Assembly (NCBI GenBank): GCA_009774145.1
Contig: VSND01000009.1
Span: 1 to 51,066, forward strand
Direction: 5' to 3'
Source of the DNA: Lachnospiraceae bacterium
Lineage (GTDB): Bacteria; Bacillota; Clostridia; Lachnospirales; Lachnospiraceae
Length of the DNA stretch: 51,066 nt
Shown here: positions 31,790-40,212 of the stretch, piece by piece
Layout of the letters: each line of letters starts with the position of its first letter
Numbering within the stretch: position 1 is the first letter of the stretch
The notes under the pieces: model-generated
Told to the model about the DNA's origin: nothing
The model's input: the letters and a program-made list of their open reading frames with translations, nothing else
The model's database searches: none
Translations under genes and position numbers: made by a program

Positions 31790-33406
31790 CTAACTGTTAT
31801 CATACCATGGTGCATATTTTTTTGCAATTGCTTCTGCAATCTTTAACCCGTCCATCGCAGCGGAAGTAATGCCGCCGGCATATCCGGCCCCTTCTCCGCA
31901 TGGATACAGCCCGGTGACCGCGCTCTCCAGCATTTCATTTCTGAGAATCCGGACCGGGGAAGAAGTTCTGCTCTCCACTCCGGAAAGCACTGCATCTTTT
32001 CCTGCAAATCCGGGAATCAGCGCCTCACAGCCTCTGATTCCTTCTTCCAGCGCCAAAGACAGCTCCTGTGGAAAGATTTCCCTTACATTGGACAAAATAT
32101 ACCTTCCTTTGATGCAGGGCTCCACTTCCCCCAGCACAGAAGACGCCGTATTCCGGCAAAAATCCTGAAAAGTCTGTACCGGGACTTTTCCGTCCCCCAG
32201 CCTGTATGCTGCACGTTCCAGCATCCTCTGAAACTCCACGCCGGCCAGCACATCCGTGCCGGCATAATCCTGCGGCGTTACCGTCACGATCATGGCGCTG
32301 TTTGCATTGCGGCTGTCTCTTGCCTGGTAGCTCATTCCATTCACCGCCAAGGCGCCTTTTTCGGAAGAAGCATCCACTACATAGCCGCCCGGGCACATGC
32401 AGAACGAATAGACCCCTCTTCCCGATGCCGTCTTACGGGTCACCTTATAGGAGGCAGCCGGAAGCACAGACGGATAATCCAGGCCGTACTGGCTCTGATT
32501 GATCCTTTCCTGCGGATGCTCCATACGCACGCCGACTGCAAATGCCTTTGCCTGCATGGGCACCTGATGCGACTTCAGCATGGAAAAGGTGTCCCGGGCG
32601 CTGTGCCCCACGGCGAGGACTGCCTGTTCTGTTTCCAGAAAATGTTCCTGCTCCTTCGCATCTTCCGAAGTCCGGTAAAAGACGCCTCTGACCGCTCCGT
32701 TTTCCAGCTTCAGATCCGTCATCCGGCATCCAAACCGGACTTCCCCTCCAAGGCTTCGGATCTCCTCCCGTATATGATGGACTATGCCGATCAGCAGATC
32801 CGTTCCCAGATGAGGTTTTGTCTCATACAGAATCTCCTCCGGCGCTCCGGCCTCTACAAAAAGCTCCAGCACTTTCCGGTTCCGCCCTGCCGGGTCTTTC
32901 ACCAGCGTATTCAGCTTTCCATCCGAAAAAGTACCTGCACCGCCCTCTCCGAACTGTACATTGGACTGGGGATCAAGAATCCCAAACTTCCAGAAATTCT
33001 CCACGGTTCTGGCGCGCTTTCGTGCGCTCTGTCCCCGTTCCAGAAGGATCGGCGCATATCCTGCCCGGGCGAGCATCAGTCCGCAGAACAGCCCCGCAGG
33101 GCCTGTCCCGATGATGACCGGACGGTGGGAAAGCTTCTCCTTTCCCGGATGCGGAAACTGATAACGGGCACGGACTGCTCTGGACACCTGAACCGGAGCT
33201 TTCTTCAGAACCGTCTGTTCGTTTTTGACGTCTGCATCAATCACATAGACATATTCCAGCCTTTTCCTGCGGGCATCCAGCGATTTTTTGACAATCTCAT
33301 AGCCGGACAGATCCCCGGGACGGATCCGCAGTATCTTTCTGATTTTATCCTCCAAATCCTGCACGGTATGCGGTACAGGAAGCTTCAGCTGATGAATTCT
33401 TAACAT
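31790..33406 (-). CDS. COG2509-type FAD-dependent dehydrogenase
   Basis: A 538-residue flavoprotein. An N-terminal domain of about 85 residues precedes a Rossmann FAD-binding loop, VIIGTGPAGLFCGLMLARAGY; later come QFGEGGAGTFSDGKLNT, AVLAVGHSARDTFSML, the SFCMCPGGYVVDASSE motif and YPCGEGAGYAGGITSAAMDG. Members are uncharacterised oxidoreductases found in most Clostridia. GGAG stands four bases before the ATG. It ends 31 bases upstream of the DUF4321 gene on the same strand and is likely cotranscribed with it. Confidence 0.92.
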   Translation of the reverse strand: MLRIHQLKLPVPHTVQDLEDKIRKILRIRPGDLSGYEIVKKSLDARRKRLEYVYVIDADVKNEQTVLKKAPVQVSRAVRARYQFPHPGKEKLSHRPVIIGTGPAGLFCGLMLARAGYAPILLERGQSARKRARTVENFWKFGILDPQSNVQFGEGGAGTFSDGKLNTLVKDPAGRNRKVLELFVEAGAPEEILYETKPHLGTDLLIGIVHHIREEIRSLGGEVRFGCRMTDLKLENGAVRGVFYRTSEDAKEQEHFLETEQAVLAVGHSARDTFSMLKSHQVPMQAKAFAVGVRMEHPQERINQSQYGLDYPSVLPAASYKVTRKTASGRGVYSFCMCPGGYVVDASSEKGALAVNGMSYQARDSRNANSAMIVTVTPQDYAGTDVLAGVEFQRMLERAAYRLGDGKVPVQTFQDFCRNTASSVLGEVEPCIKGRYILSNVREIFPQELSLALEEGIRGCEALIPGFAGKDAVLSGVESRTSSPVRILRNEMLESAVTGLYPCGEGAGYAGGITSAAMDGLKIAEAIAKKYAPWYDNS

Positions 33407-33485
33407 AGATCTCCTCTCTCACCAGACTGCAATCTTTCATTTCTTCTGGATTATATCATATTCTGGTAACTGATTGGTAAATTTT

Positions 33486-34856
33486 TCATAAATTTTTTCC
33501 GCCCGCCTTCCGGATAAACGGATTCCGATACAGCGAATACAGAAGCTGCACCGTCATCACACACCAGATCACCGGTTCGCAGAAAATGACCGCCATATAC
33601 TGAAACTGCGGAATAAAGAACAGAACAAACAGGATCTTGCCGGCCAGTTCGATCACGCTTGAGATCAGCGGCAGCAGTTTTTCCCCAATTCCCTGCAGCG
33701 CGGACCGGCTCTGGATCAGCACGCCCAGAACAGCATAAAAGGGACCGACCACCATCAGATACAGGGCGCCGTTATGAAGAACCTCCGGCTCCCCGGATCC
33801 GGATATCAGTTTTACCAGTGCCGGCGCGGCAGACAGCAGAAGCACCGTGATCACGCCTGCTGCCGCCACATCAAAGAGATAGCTGTATCTGAGGGCCTTC
33901 CGGATTCTTTTTCCCTGATTGGCTCCCCGGTTCTGCGACACAAAGGTAGACAAAGACAGGGACATGGCGATAAACGGCATGTTAAAGAACATATACAGCT
34001 TTCTTGCCGCCGTATGGCCCGCAATGATCAGCGTCCCCAGCCCGTTGATGCCGTACTGCAGAATCACGGAGCCTGCCGAAACAATGCTGTTCATAAAGCC
34101 CATGGACAGTCCCTGGCCGACCATCTCCATATACAGGTCGCGGTCAAACCGGAAATGTTCTCTCCCCGGTATGAGCAGCGGTACCTTTTTCCATATGTAG
34201 ATCACACAGAGCATGACCGAGATCCCCTGAGAGATGACCGTGGCCACCGCTGCTCCCCGGATCCCCATATGAAACTGTGTGATCAGAAGGATATCAAGCA
34301 CAATATTGGCAAGCGAAGAGACCACCAGAAAGACCAGCGGCATCACGCTGTTCCCGATGGCGCGCATCAGTCCGGCACACAGATTGTAGGCGAACATCAC
34401 GATGATAAACCAGGTAATCACCGAAATATAGCTGTAGGATTCTGCAATAATCTCTTCCGGCGTATGCAGAACCACAAGAAGCGGCCGCAAAATCAGGATG
34501 CCAACCGCTGTGAGCACCACAGAAGAAATGGTCCCGATTACGATGGAGCATGCCACGGATTTTTTCAAAAGGCTCTCCTCTCCTGCCCCAAAGCTTCTTG
34601 CCGTCACGATGGACAGTCCGTTTCCGATGCCAAGTGCAAATCCGACCAGCAGATCAAAGATCGCCGCGCAGGATCCGATTGCAGCCAGCGACAGATCCCC
34701 CAGGTAATTGCCTACGATCATGGTATCAACGGTATTATAGAGCTGCTGAAAAATATTTGATATAAACAGCGGTATGGCAAAAAGGACCAGTGCGCGAAAG
34801 ATCGGCCCTTCCAGAAAATTTACCTCAAACGGAAAAAAAGTTTTTGTTCTCTGCAT
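33486..34856 (-). CDS. MATE family efflux transporter (second copy)
   Basis: A 456-residue MATE transporter with twelve helices; ALVLFAIPLFISNIFQQLYNTVDTMIVGNYLG and MVGQGLSMGFMNSIVSAGSVILQYGINGLG mark the two halves. The start is the ATG at 34856, with AGGAAGGG upstream; the frame continues 15 codons further without similarity. It is divergent from the beta-CASP gene. Clearly different in sequence from the MATE protein at 1.3-2.6 kb. Substrate unknown. Confidence 0.92.
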   Translation of the reverse strand: MQRTKTFFPFEVNFLEGPIFRALVLFAIPLFISNIFQQLYNTVDTMIVGNYLGDLSLAAIGSCAAIFDLLVGFALGIGNGLSIVTARSFGAGEESLLKKSVACSIVIGTISSVVLTAVGILILRPLLVVLHTPEEIIAESYSYISVITWFIIVMFAYNLCAGLMRAIGNSVMPLVFLVVSSLANIVLDILLITQFHMGIRGAAVATVISQGISVMLCVIYIWKKVPLLIPGREHFRFDRDLYMEMVGQGLSMGFMNSIVSAGSVILQYGINGLGTLIIAGHTAARKLYMFFNMPFIAMSLSLSTFVSQNRGANQGKRIRKALRYSYLFDVAAAGVITVLLLSAAPALVKLISGSGEPEVLHNGALYLMVVGPFYAVLGVLIQSRSALQGIGEKLLPLISSVIELAGKILFVLFFIPQFQYMAVIFCEPVIWCVMTVQLLYSLYRNPFIRKAGGKNL

Positions 34857-35004
34857 AGTTTGTCCCTTCCTCTTTCTGTCTGTTTTAGCACGTTTTCCCA
34901 TTATAACAATATGTTCTGAACGTGTAAAGCTTTCGCTTGCATTTTTCCGCTTCCGCCATTACACTGGATACAACAGATTTCCCCAGAGAAAGGAAAACAC
35001 GGAC

Positions 35005-37545
35005 ATGCATTTATATTTTTCCGGCGGAGCCATGGAAATTGGCGGAAGCTGCATATACATCAGACTTTCCGGCAGGAAGCTTCTTCTGGACTGCGGAATA
35101 CGGCAGTCTGCAGCAAAGGATCCTCTGCCTGACTTTCGTACGATCCAGGAGCAGGGCGGCGTGGATGCCATCCTCATCAGCCACGCGCATATGGATCACA
35201 TCGGAGCGCTTCCGATCATCAGCCGGGCCTATCCGGACGCTCCCATCTATATGACGCTCATGACCGCGGATCTGACGCGGGTTCTTCTGTATGACAGTCT
35301 GAAGATCATGAACTCCCGGGAGGATGAGATCCCGCACTATTCGGAACAGGACGTCCTTGCCATGCTGGGGCGCATCCACCCGATTCATTACCATATGCCC
35401 TTCTCCATCTTTGATGATTTTACGCTGACCTTCTACCCGGCGGGGCATATTGCCGGCGCCGCATGCGTCTACCTGGTCACGGAAGAAGGAAGCCTGTTCT
35501 ATTCCGGAGATTTTTCCGCCTTTTCCCAGCGTACCATCGAGGGCATCCGGATTCCGAAGCTGCGTCCGGACGTGGCGATCGTGGAAACCACCTACGGAAA
35601 CCGGCTGCACTCCAACCGTCAGATCGAAGAAAACCGGCTGATCGAACTGGTACGGGAATGCATCCTTGAGAAAAAGAAGATCCTGATCCCTGCTTTTGCC
35701 CTTGGACGCGCACAGGAGGTCCTCCTGATTCTGCGTACTGCGATACAGAATCAGCAGATTCCTGCAGTCCCGGTCTACACAGACGGCATGGTCCGGGATA
35801 TCAACACCATGTACACCCGCAACCCGACGTTTCTGAAGCACGCACTGGGCAGACGGATCCTGAAAGGAAATGAACCGTTCTATACAAAGGAAATACAGCC
35901 CGTCACTCCTGTACAGGGCAGAAACCGGGAAGAACTGCTCTCCGGCAGCGAACCGGTGATCCTTCTGTCCAGTTCCGGCATGCTGACCGGCGGGCCAAGC
36001 GCCCAGTACGCCAGACTTCTGGCGCCCCGGGAGGATGCCTGCATCATCATCACCGGTTATCAGGACGAGGAATCTCCCGGCAGACAGCTTCTGAACCTTC
36101 TGAATCATCCGGAAGAAAAATCGCTCGTCCTGAACGGAAACAAAATTCCTGTCCGCTGCCGCATCGAACAGGTGGGGCTGTCCGCCCACGGAGACAGAAC
36201 GGAGATCCTCTCTCTTCTGGAACGCCTTTCTTCCCGCCGAATCTTTCTGGTACACGGAAACCCGGACGCCATGGAAGATCTGGGCAAGGAACTTGCCGCC
36301 GGAGACTGCCGCCGACAGGTCTATCTGCCTGCATGCGGACAGGGGTATGAGCTGACGCTGCATGGAAAACGGAAGCAGCTTTCTTTTCAGCCGCCCGACA
36401 CCATGCAGATGAACCGTGCCTTCTCTTCGGCGGATGAAAAGCTTTTATGGGATTACTGGCAGGCGCATTATCCGGGCAAGGCGTTTTCTCTGGCGCAGAT
36501 CGCCCATATCTGGTACGGCAGACCCGTGCAGGAACTGCCGGAACATATGCAGGAAATTTTTCTGCACAGCGCCTGGTTTTCCCCCAATCCGCGCCGGCTG
36601 TTCCTGTTTGAACCCAATCCGCCGGAGGCGGTCGCACAGGCTCTTGCCCCGAAGGAATGGACCATACAGGAGCTGGAAACCCGCGTGCAGGCTCTGTTTT
36701 CTGAATATCCCTATCGGAAGATCAGCTGTCACAGGGAGCGCCGGGAGCTTCTGCTGCAGTTTGATTATCCCGACAGCCAGGATCCGGAAAAGTTTCAGAA
36801 AACAGCAGAAGCCTTCACATCGGATACCGGATGGACGATCCGCATCCGTCCTTCCATGAATCACAATGCGGCTCTGCTCCTTCTGTCCAGTCTGTTCGGC
36901 AGCAGGCTGTCAAAAACCTCCTATTATCCGGAAAAAAAGTGTTATTCCGTCAGTCTGTCTGCAAAGGATGCCCCCTCGGCCTCCGATCAGGAAGCGGCAG
37001 AGCTTTTCCGGACAACGACGGGCTGGACGCTGCATATCCATGGCCGGACTTCTTCTGCGGACAGTCCGATTCCTTCTGCGGAATCTTCTGACAGCAGTCC
37101 GGGAGATTTTTTTGTTCCTTCCGGCAGAACAGCAGAGCCGGCGGAACAGAACCTTGCACTGTTCTGTATTGACCAGACCTTTGAGTCTCTTCCCCACCGG
37201 CCGGATAAAAAAAGCCTGAAAAATGACAGCTCCGGCAAATATCTGGAACTGGCTTTTCTCTCTCCTGCCATTGGCAGACGGTATGCCCAAACGTTGCAGA
37301 CACTCTCCAGTCAGATCGGCTGGCGTATACGCATCTCGGAGAAAATCAATCAGATGGAGCTTATGAAGGCTGCCCAGCTCCTCTGTAGGAAAGCGGGGAT
37401 CACTCTGATCAAAAATCCGTCCTGGATGCCGCAGGAACAGATCGTCCAGTTAAGGATTCAGGCACCGGATCAGCCGGAAAAGCTCCGGGAAGTGGAAGAA
37501 GCATTTCAGGAGCAGACAGGCTGTGCCTGCAGGTTTCTCTGTTAA
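35005..37545 (+). CDS. Beta-CASP metallo-beta-lactamase nuclease with repeated C-terminal extension
   Basis: An 846-residue protein. Residues 1-440 form a complete MBL/beta-CASP RNase of the CPSF-73/YSH1-like bacterial group: HAHMDHIG (H60, H62, D64, H65), GHIAGA, FYSGDFS, VETTYGNRLHS, SSSGMLTGGPSAQYA and the last ligand in QVGLSAHGDR. Most bacterial members stop about residue 450-530. Here about 400 more residues follow, containing four alpha/beta units that each carry a (T/I)GW or TGC turn before a short strand: near DTGWTIRIR, TTGWTLHIH, QIGWRIRIS and QTGCACRFL. They resemble small KH-like RNA-binding modules, but that is inference. The start is the ATG at 35005 with AAAGGA upstream; the frame is open 77 codons earlier without similarity. 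The only plus-strand gene in this half of the window. Confidence 0.88.
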   Translation: MHLYFSGGAMEIGGSCIYIRLSGRKLLLDCGIRQSAAKDPLPDFRTIQEQGGVDAILISHAHMDHIGALPIISRAYPDAPIYMTLMTADLTRVLLYDSLKIMNSREDEIPHYSEQDVLAMLGRIHPIHYHMPFSIFDDFTLTFYPAGHIAGAACVYLVTEEGSLFYSGDFSAFSQRTIEGIRIPKLRPDVAIVETTYGNRLHSNRQIEENRLIELVRECILEKKKILIPAFALGRAQEVLLILRTAIQNQQIPAVPVYTDGMVRDINTMYTRNPTFLKHALGRRILKGNEPFYTKEIQPVTPVQGRNREELLSGSEPVILLSSSGMLTGGPSAQYARLLAPREDACIIITGYQDEESPGRQLLNLLNHPEEKSLVLNGNKIPVRCRIEQVGLSAHGDRTEILSLLERLSSRRIFLVHGNPDAMEDLGKELAAGDCRRQVYLPACGQGYELTLHGKRKQLSFQPPDTMQMNRAFSSADEKLLWDYWQAHYPGKAFSLAQIAHIWYGRPVQELPEHMQEIFLHSAWFSPNPRRLFLFEPNPPEAVAQALAPKEWTIQELETRVQALFSEYPYRKISCHRERRELLLQFDYPDSQDPEKFQKTAEAFTSDTGWTIRIRPSMNHNAALLLLSSLFGSRLSKTSYYPEKKCYSVSLSAKDAPSASDQEAAELFRTTTGWTLHIHGRTSSADSPIPSAESSDSSPGDFFVPSGRTAEPAEQNLALFCIDQTFESLPHRPDKKSLKNDSSGKYLELAFLSPAIGRRYAQTLQTLSSQIGWRIRISEKINQMELMKAAQLLCRKAGITLIKNPSWMPQEQIVQLRIQAPDQPEKLREVEEAFQEQTGCACRFLC

Positions 37546-37560
37546 CCTGCAGGCACAGCC
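37519..37560 (+). terminator. 17-bp perfect hairpin overlapping the end of the beta-CASP gene
   Basis: GGCTGTGCCTGCAGGTT (37519-37535) and its exact complement (37544-37560) flank an 8-base loop; TGAATTTTCCTTTTT follows. The left arm codes for the last residues and the stop codon TAA begins in the loop. It sits between convergent genes. Confidence 0.8.
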
Positions 37561-37578
37561 TGAATTTTCCTTTTTCCG

Positions 37579-38070
37579 TTATCGGCCGGCAGATACCAGG
37601 CTGCGCCTTGTCTCCATCAGTGCATACCCCAGAAGATTCTGCCCTTTCCATTCCTGCATGACCAAGCGTTTTTCATCCTTCATGGACCGTCCGATCCCCC
37701 ACACGCGGTCCTGCACCGCACATTCCGCCAGAACGGCGTCTCCGGTCGACAGAAGCTGTTCCCGAAGTTCCGTGTTCTGGCTGAACTTGGCCAGCAGCCC
37801 TTCATACACCCGTAGCTGCCGGATCCCGTTCCAGACGGATTCCTCATAGTTTTTCACCGAACGCCCGAGACTTTTGATCTTTCCCACCTGATCTGTCCCC
37901 ATGATCTGCTCAGCAATCTCCATATCCCGGAAAACGTATGCTTTTTCATACATCATATACTGCTCCATGGAGGAAAATGTCCTTCCGTCTGCCTCAAACT
38001 GCGACAGATACCAGTTGCTCAGATATCCGTTCTCTTCATCCGGATTGTGAAAACATATAATCCTGCGCAT
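37579..38070 (-). CDS. NADAR family protein
   Basis: A 163-residue protein of the NADAR/YbiA family, N-glycosidases acting on riboflavin-pathway intermediates or ADP-ribose-like substrates. Marks: GYLSNWYLSQFEADGRTFSSMEQYMMYEKA, the family's FSSxEhxxhxxKA core, and VWGIGRSMKD near the C-terminus. The start is the ATG at 38070 with GGGAG upstream; the earlier ATG overlaps that site. Last gene of the mutS-led run, 30 bases after the GH25 gene. Some NADAR proteins act in phage defence or ADP-ribose reversal, but nothing here shows such a partner. Confidence 0.88.
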   Translation of the reverse strand: MRRIICFHNPDEENGYLSNWYLSQFEADGRTFSSMEQYMMYEKAYVFRDMEIAEQIMGTDQVGKIKSLGRSVKNYEESVWNGIRQLRVYEGLLAKFSQNTELREQLLSTGDAVLAECAVQDRVWGIGRSMKDEKRLVMQEWKGQNLLGYALMETRRSLVSAGR

Positions 38071-38100
38071 ATTTAAGTTCTCCCTTCTTCTCAATACTCT

Positions 38101-38826
38101 TCATGGGCTTACCAGCATTTCCTTCAGCTCTTCCTTCGTACCCCGAAACACATTCCGGTCAATATATTTCTCTGATCCCTCATAACCTTCCAATACCGCC
38201 GTATCCGTATACTGCCAGAAGGTCCAGTCCCGCACAGACGGACCGGGCGGAACATAGACATTCCGGATCCAAAGCGGATAGTCTGAAAAGTCTCCTCTAA
38301 TATATTTTTTATATACACTGTACGTTGTATAGATTACCGGTTTTACCTGATACTCTGCCTCCAGCCTTTCCAGCATTTCTTTTAACTCACGGATGACCGC
38401 CTCTTTGTCCGGCGGACTGTTCCTTTTATCGCCGTAATATTCCACATCCACTGCCGGCAGGAGTTTTCCTGACAGATCGCCCACCGTCCGGATGAACAAA
38501 TCCGCCTGCGTCCCGCCATCGCTGTCAAAACTGAAGAAATGATAAGCGCCGATATACAGCGCTGTCTGTTCTGCAGCCTTCCAGTTGGCCTGGAAATATT
38601 CGTCCACATAGCTGCTGCCTTCGGTTGCCTTGATCCATGCAAAATCGATTCCCTGTGCCTCGATCTGCTTCCAGTCGATCTCTCCCTGATAGTGAGAGAC
38701 GTCGATCCCCTGTACCGGATACCTGCCGGCAGCCACGCTATTTGGTTTCCATCTTTTTGTCAGAATCAGGGCCGCAGTCATTACCAGAAGAACACCTGCG
38801 CCCAACAGCCATTTCTTTCTTTTCAT
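38101..38826 (-). CDS. GH25 family lysozyme, secreted or membrane-anchored
   Basis: A 241-residue muramidase. Basic N-terminus and one hydrophobic helix (WLLGAGVLLVMTAALIL) act as a signal anchor, followed by the GH25 barrel: GIDVSHYQGEIDW, FAWIKATEGSSYVD, AYHFFSFDSDG and the catalytic LPAVDVEYYGD. No cell-wall-binding repeats are present. The start at 38826 falls nine bases after the HI0933 gene stop; its ribosome binding site is weak, so translation may be coupled. It probably remodels the cell's own peptidoglycan. Confidence 0.93.
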   Translation of the reverse strand: MKRKKWLLGAGVLLVMTAALILTKRWKPNSVAAGRYPVQGIDVSHYQGEIDWKQIEAQGIDFAWIKATEGSSYVDEYFQANWKAAEQTALYIGAYHFFSFDSDGGTQADLFIRTVGDLSGKLLPAVDVEYYGDKRNSPPDKEAVIRELKEMLERLEAEYQVKPVIYTTYSVYKKYIRGDFSDYPLWIRNVYVPPGPSVRDWTFWQYTDTAVLEGYEGSEKYIDRNVFRGTKEELKEMLVSP

Positions 38827-38834
38827 AGATAAAC

Positions 38835-40067
38835 TCACGATCCTGCCGCATGAGTGCCCGCCAGAAAACCGCTGCTCCAGGCCCATTGCAGATTGTATCC
38901 GCCGCAGGCCCCGTCCACGTCCAGAAGTTCGCCGGCAAAATACAGCCCCGGTATGATCACAGACTCCATGGAGATTCCTTTCAGCTCACTTAGCGGCACG
39001 CCTCCGGTACATACCTGCGCCTGCTCGTAGCCCCGACATCCGAAGATCTGAAAAGAAAGCTTCTTGATCTGTCCGGCAAGCCGCCGGCAGTCCCGAGCCG
39101 TCCAGTCCCTCCGGCTCTTTTTCAGAGAGATGCCTGCACGTCCCAAAAGTACCTGCGATAATTTCTCCGGAAACATCCCGATCAGGATCTCCGTGCCCTT
39201 CCGGTCCTTCATCCGTTCTCCGCGCTTCACAAATACCGCTTCCAGCTCCTCTGCAGTGTATGCAGGACATACATCCAGATCGATCCTGCATGTTCTGCCT
39301 TTCTCCAGCGCTCTGGACACATACCGGCTCACCTGAAAGACCGGAATTCCGGACAGTCCGTAGGACGCGAACTGCACCTCTCCTTCCTCCGCGATGCAGA
39401 GTTCCTCATCGATCCAGAGCGTCACCCGGGCATCCATACGGACGCCTGCCAGCGTCCCCCGGTCAGCCTCCCGGGCATACACTCCGGTCAGGGCCGGAAG
39501 CGGTCGGATCACCTGATGCCCCAGCTCCCGGGCAAACCGGTATCCGTCTCCGGTGGAACCGGTCTTTGGACCCGCCTCGGAACCGCAGGCCAGAATCACC
39601 GCCTCACTCTCACAGGTCCATCCCTCTGTCCGCACTTTGAATACGCGGCCCTGCTTTTCCACTGCCAGAACCTCTGTATTGTACGCCTCTTTTATCAGAT
39701 GCTCCCGTGCAAGGCGCTGCACCTCCAGCCGCAGCGCATCGGCAATGGAGGATGCCTGTCCGCTGTTGGGATACAGATAACCGTTCCGGTCCTTGACGAG
39801 AATCCCCAGCTCTTCAAAAAAGGCAACTGTGTCCTCTGCAGAAAAAGCTTCCAGCACTTTTTTAATCAGCCGTGGGTGTTCCCCCCGATAACAGGACAGT
39901 TCCTGCCTGCGGTTCGTAAAGTTGCACCGCCCATTGCCCGTCGCCAGAAGCTTTTTCCCTGCCTGTCTGTTTTTCTCTGCCAGCGTCACCTTTGCGCCCC
40001 CTCTGGCCGCCATGATCGCCGCCATAAGTCCGGAAGCGCCGCCTCCGATCACGATCACTCTCTTCAA
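38835..40067 (-). CDS. HI0933 family NAD(P)/FAD-dependent oxidoreductase
   Basis: A 410-residue flavoprotein: RVIVIGGGASGLMAAIMAARGG dinucleotide loop, GKKLLATGNGRCNFTNR, DRNGYLYPNSGQASSIADAL, and the C-terminal LYFAGELLDVDGACGGYNLQWAWSSG, all typical of the HI0933/YhiN family. The substrate is unknown. Start choice: the ATG at 40073 sits one base after GAGAGG, too close, whereas the in-frame TTG at 40067 is six bases from it and gives MKRVIVIGGG, the usual N-terminus. Confidence 0.93.
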   Translation of the reverse strand: MKRVIVIGGGASGLMAAIMAARGGAKVTLAEKNRQAGKKLLATGNGRCNFTNRRQELSCYRGEHPRLIKKVLEAFSAEDTVAFFEELGILVKDRNGYLYPNSGQASSIADALRLEVQRLAREHLIKEAYNTEVLAVEKQGRVFKVRTEGWTCESEAVILACGSEAGPKTGSTGDGYRFARELGHQVIRPLPALTGVYAREADRGTLAGVRMDARVTLWIDEELCIAEEGEVQFASYGLSGIPVFQVSRYVSRALEKGRTCRIDLDVCPAYTAEELEAVFVKRGERMKDRKGTEILIGMFPEKLSQVLLGRAGISLKKSRRDWTARDCRRLAGQIKKLSFQIFGCRGYEQAQVCTGGVPLSELKGISMESVIIPGLYFAGELLDVDGACGGYNLQWAWSSGFLAGTHAAGS

Positions 40068-40095
40068 ATCCATACCTCTCTTTTTCTACGGTTTG

Positions 40096-40212
40096 TCACG
40101 TCTCTGCTGCCAGGCGCAGGCTTCCCTTTACCCGATCCAGAAGCAGATCGATTCCCCGGGCTTTCAGCTCTGCACAGGTCAGTTCCTGCTTTTCAAACGC
40201 CGGATCTCCGTT
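40096..40212 (-). other. In-frame open tail after the stop of the aluminium-resistance-type gene
   Basis: Immediately after the TAA at 40213-40215 the same frame stays open for 38 codons to a TGA, reading NGDPAFEKQELTCAELKARG and then IDLLLDRVKGSLRLAAET. The codon use looks like a gene, yet no ATG, GTG or TTG start is in frame. It is either the remnant of a lost gene or the former C-terminus of the upstream protein. Confidence 0.45.

Noticed and set aside
31416..31790. A 124-codon minus-strand ORF covering the DUF4321 gene
   Set aside because: Different frame from the DUF4321 protein, which has clear family similarity and membrane segments; the longer one has none.
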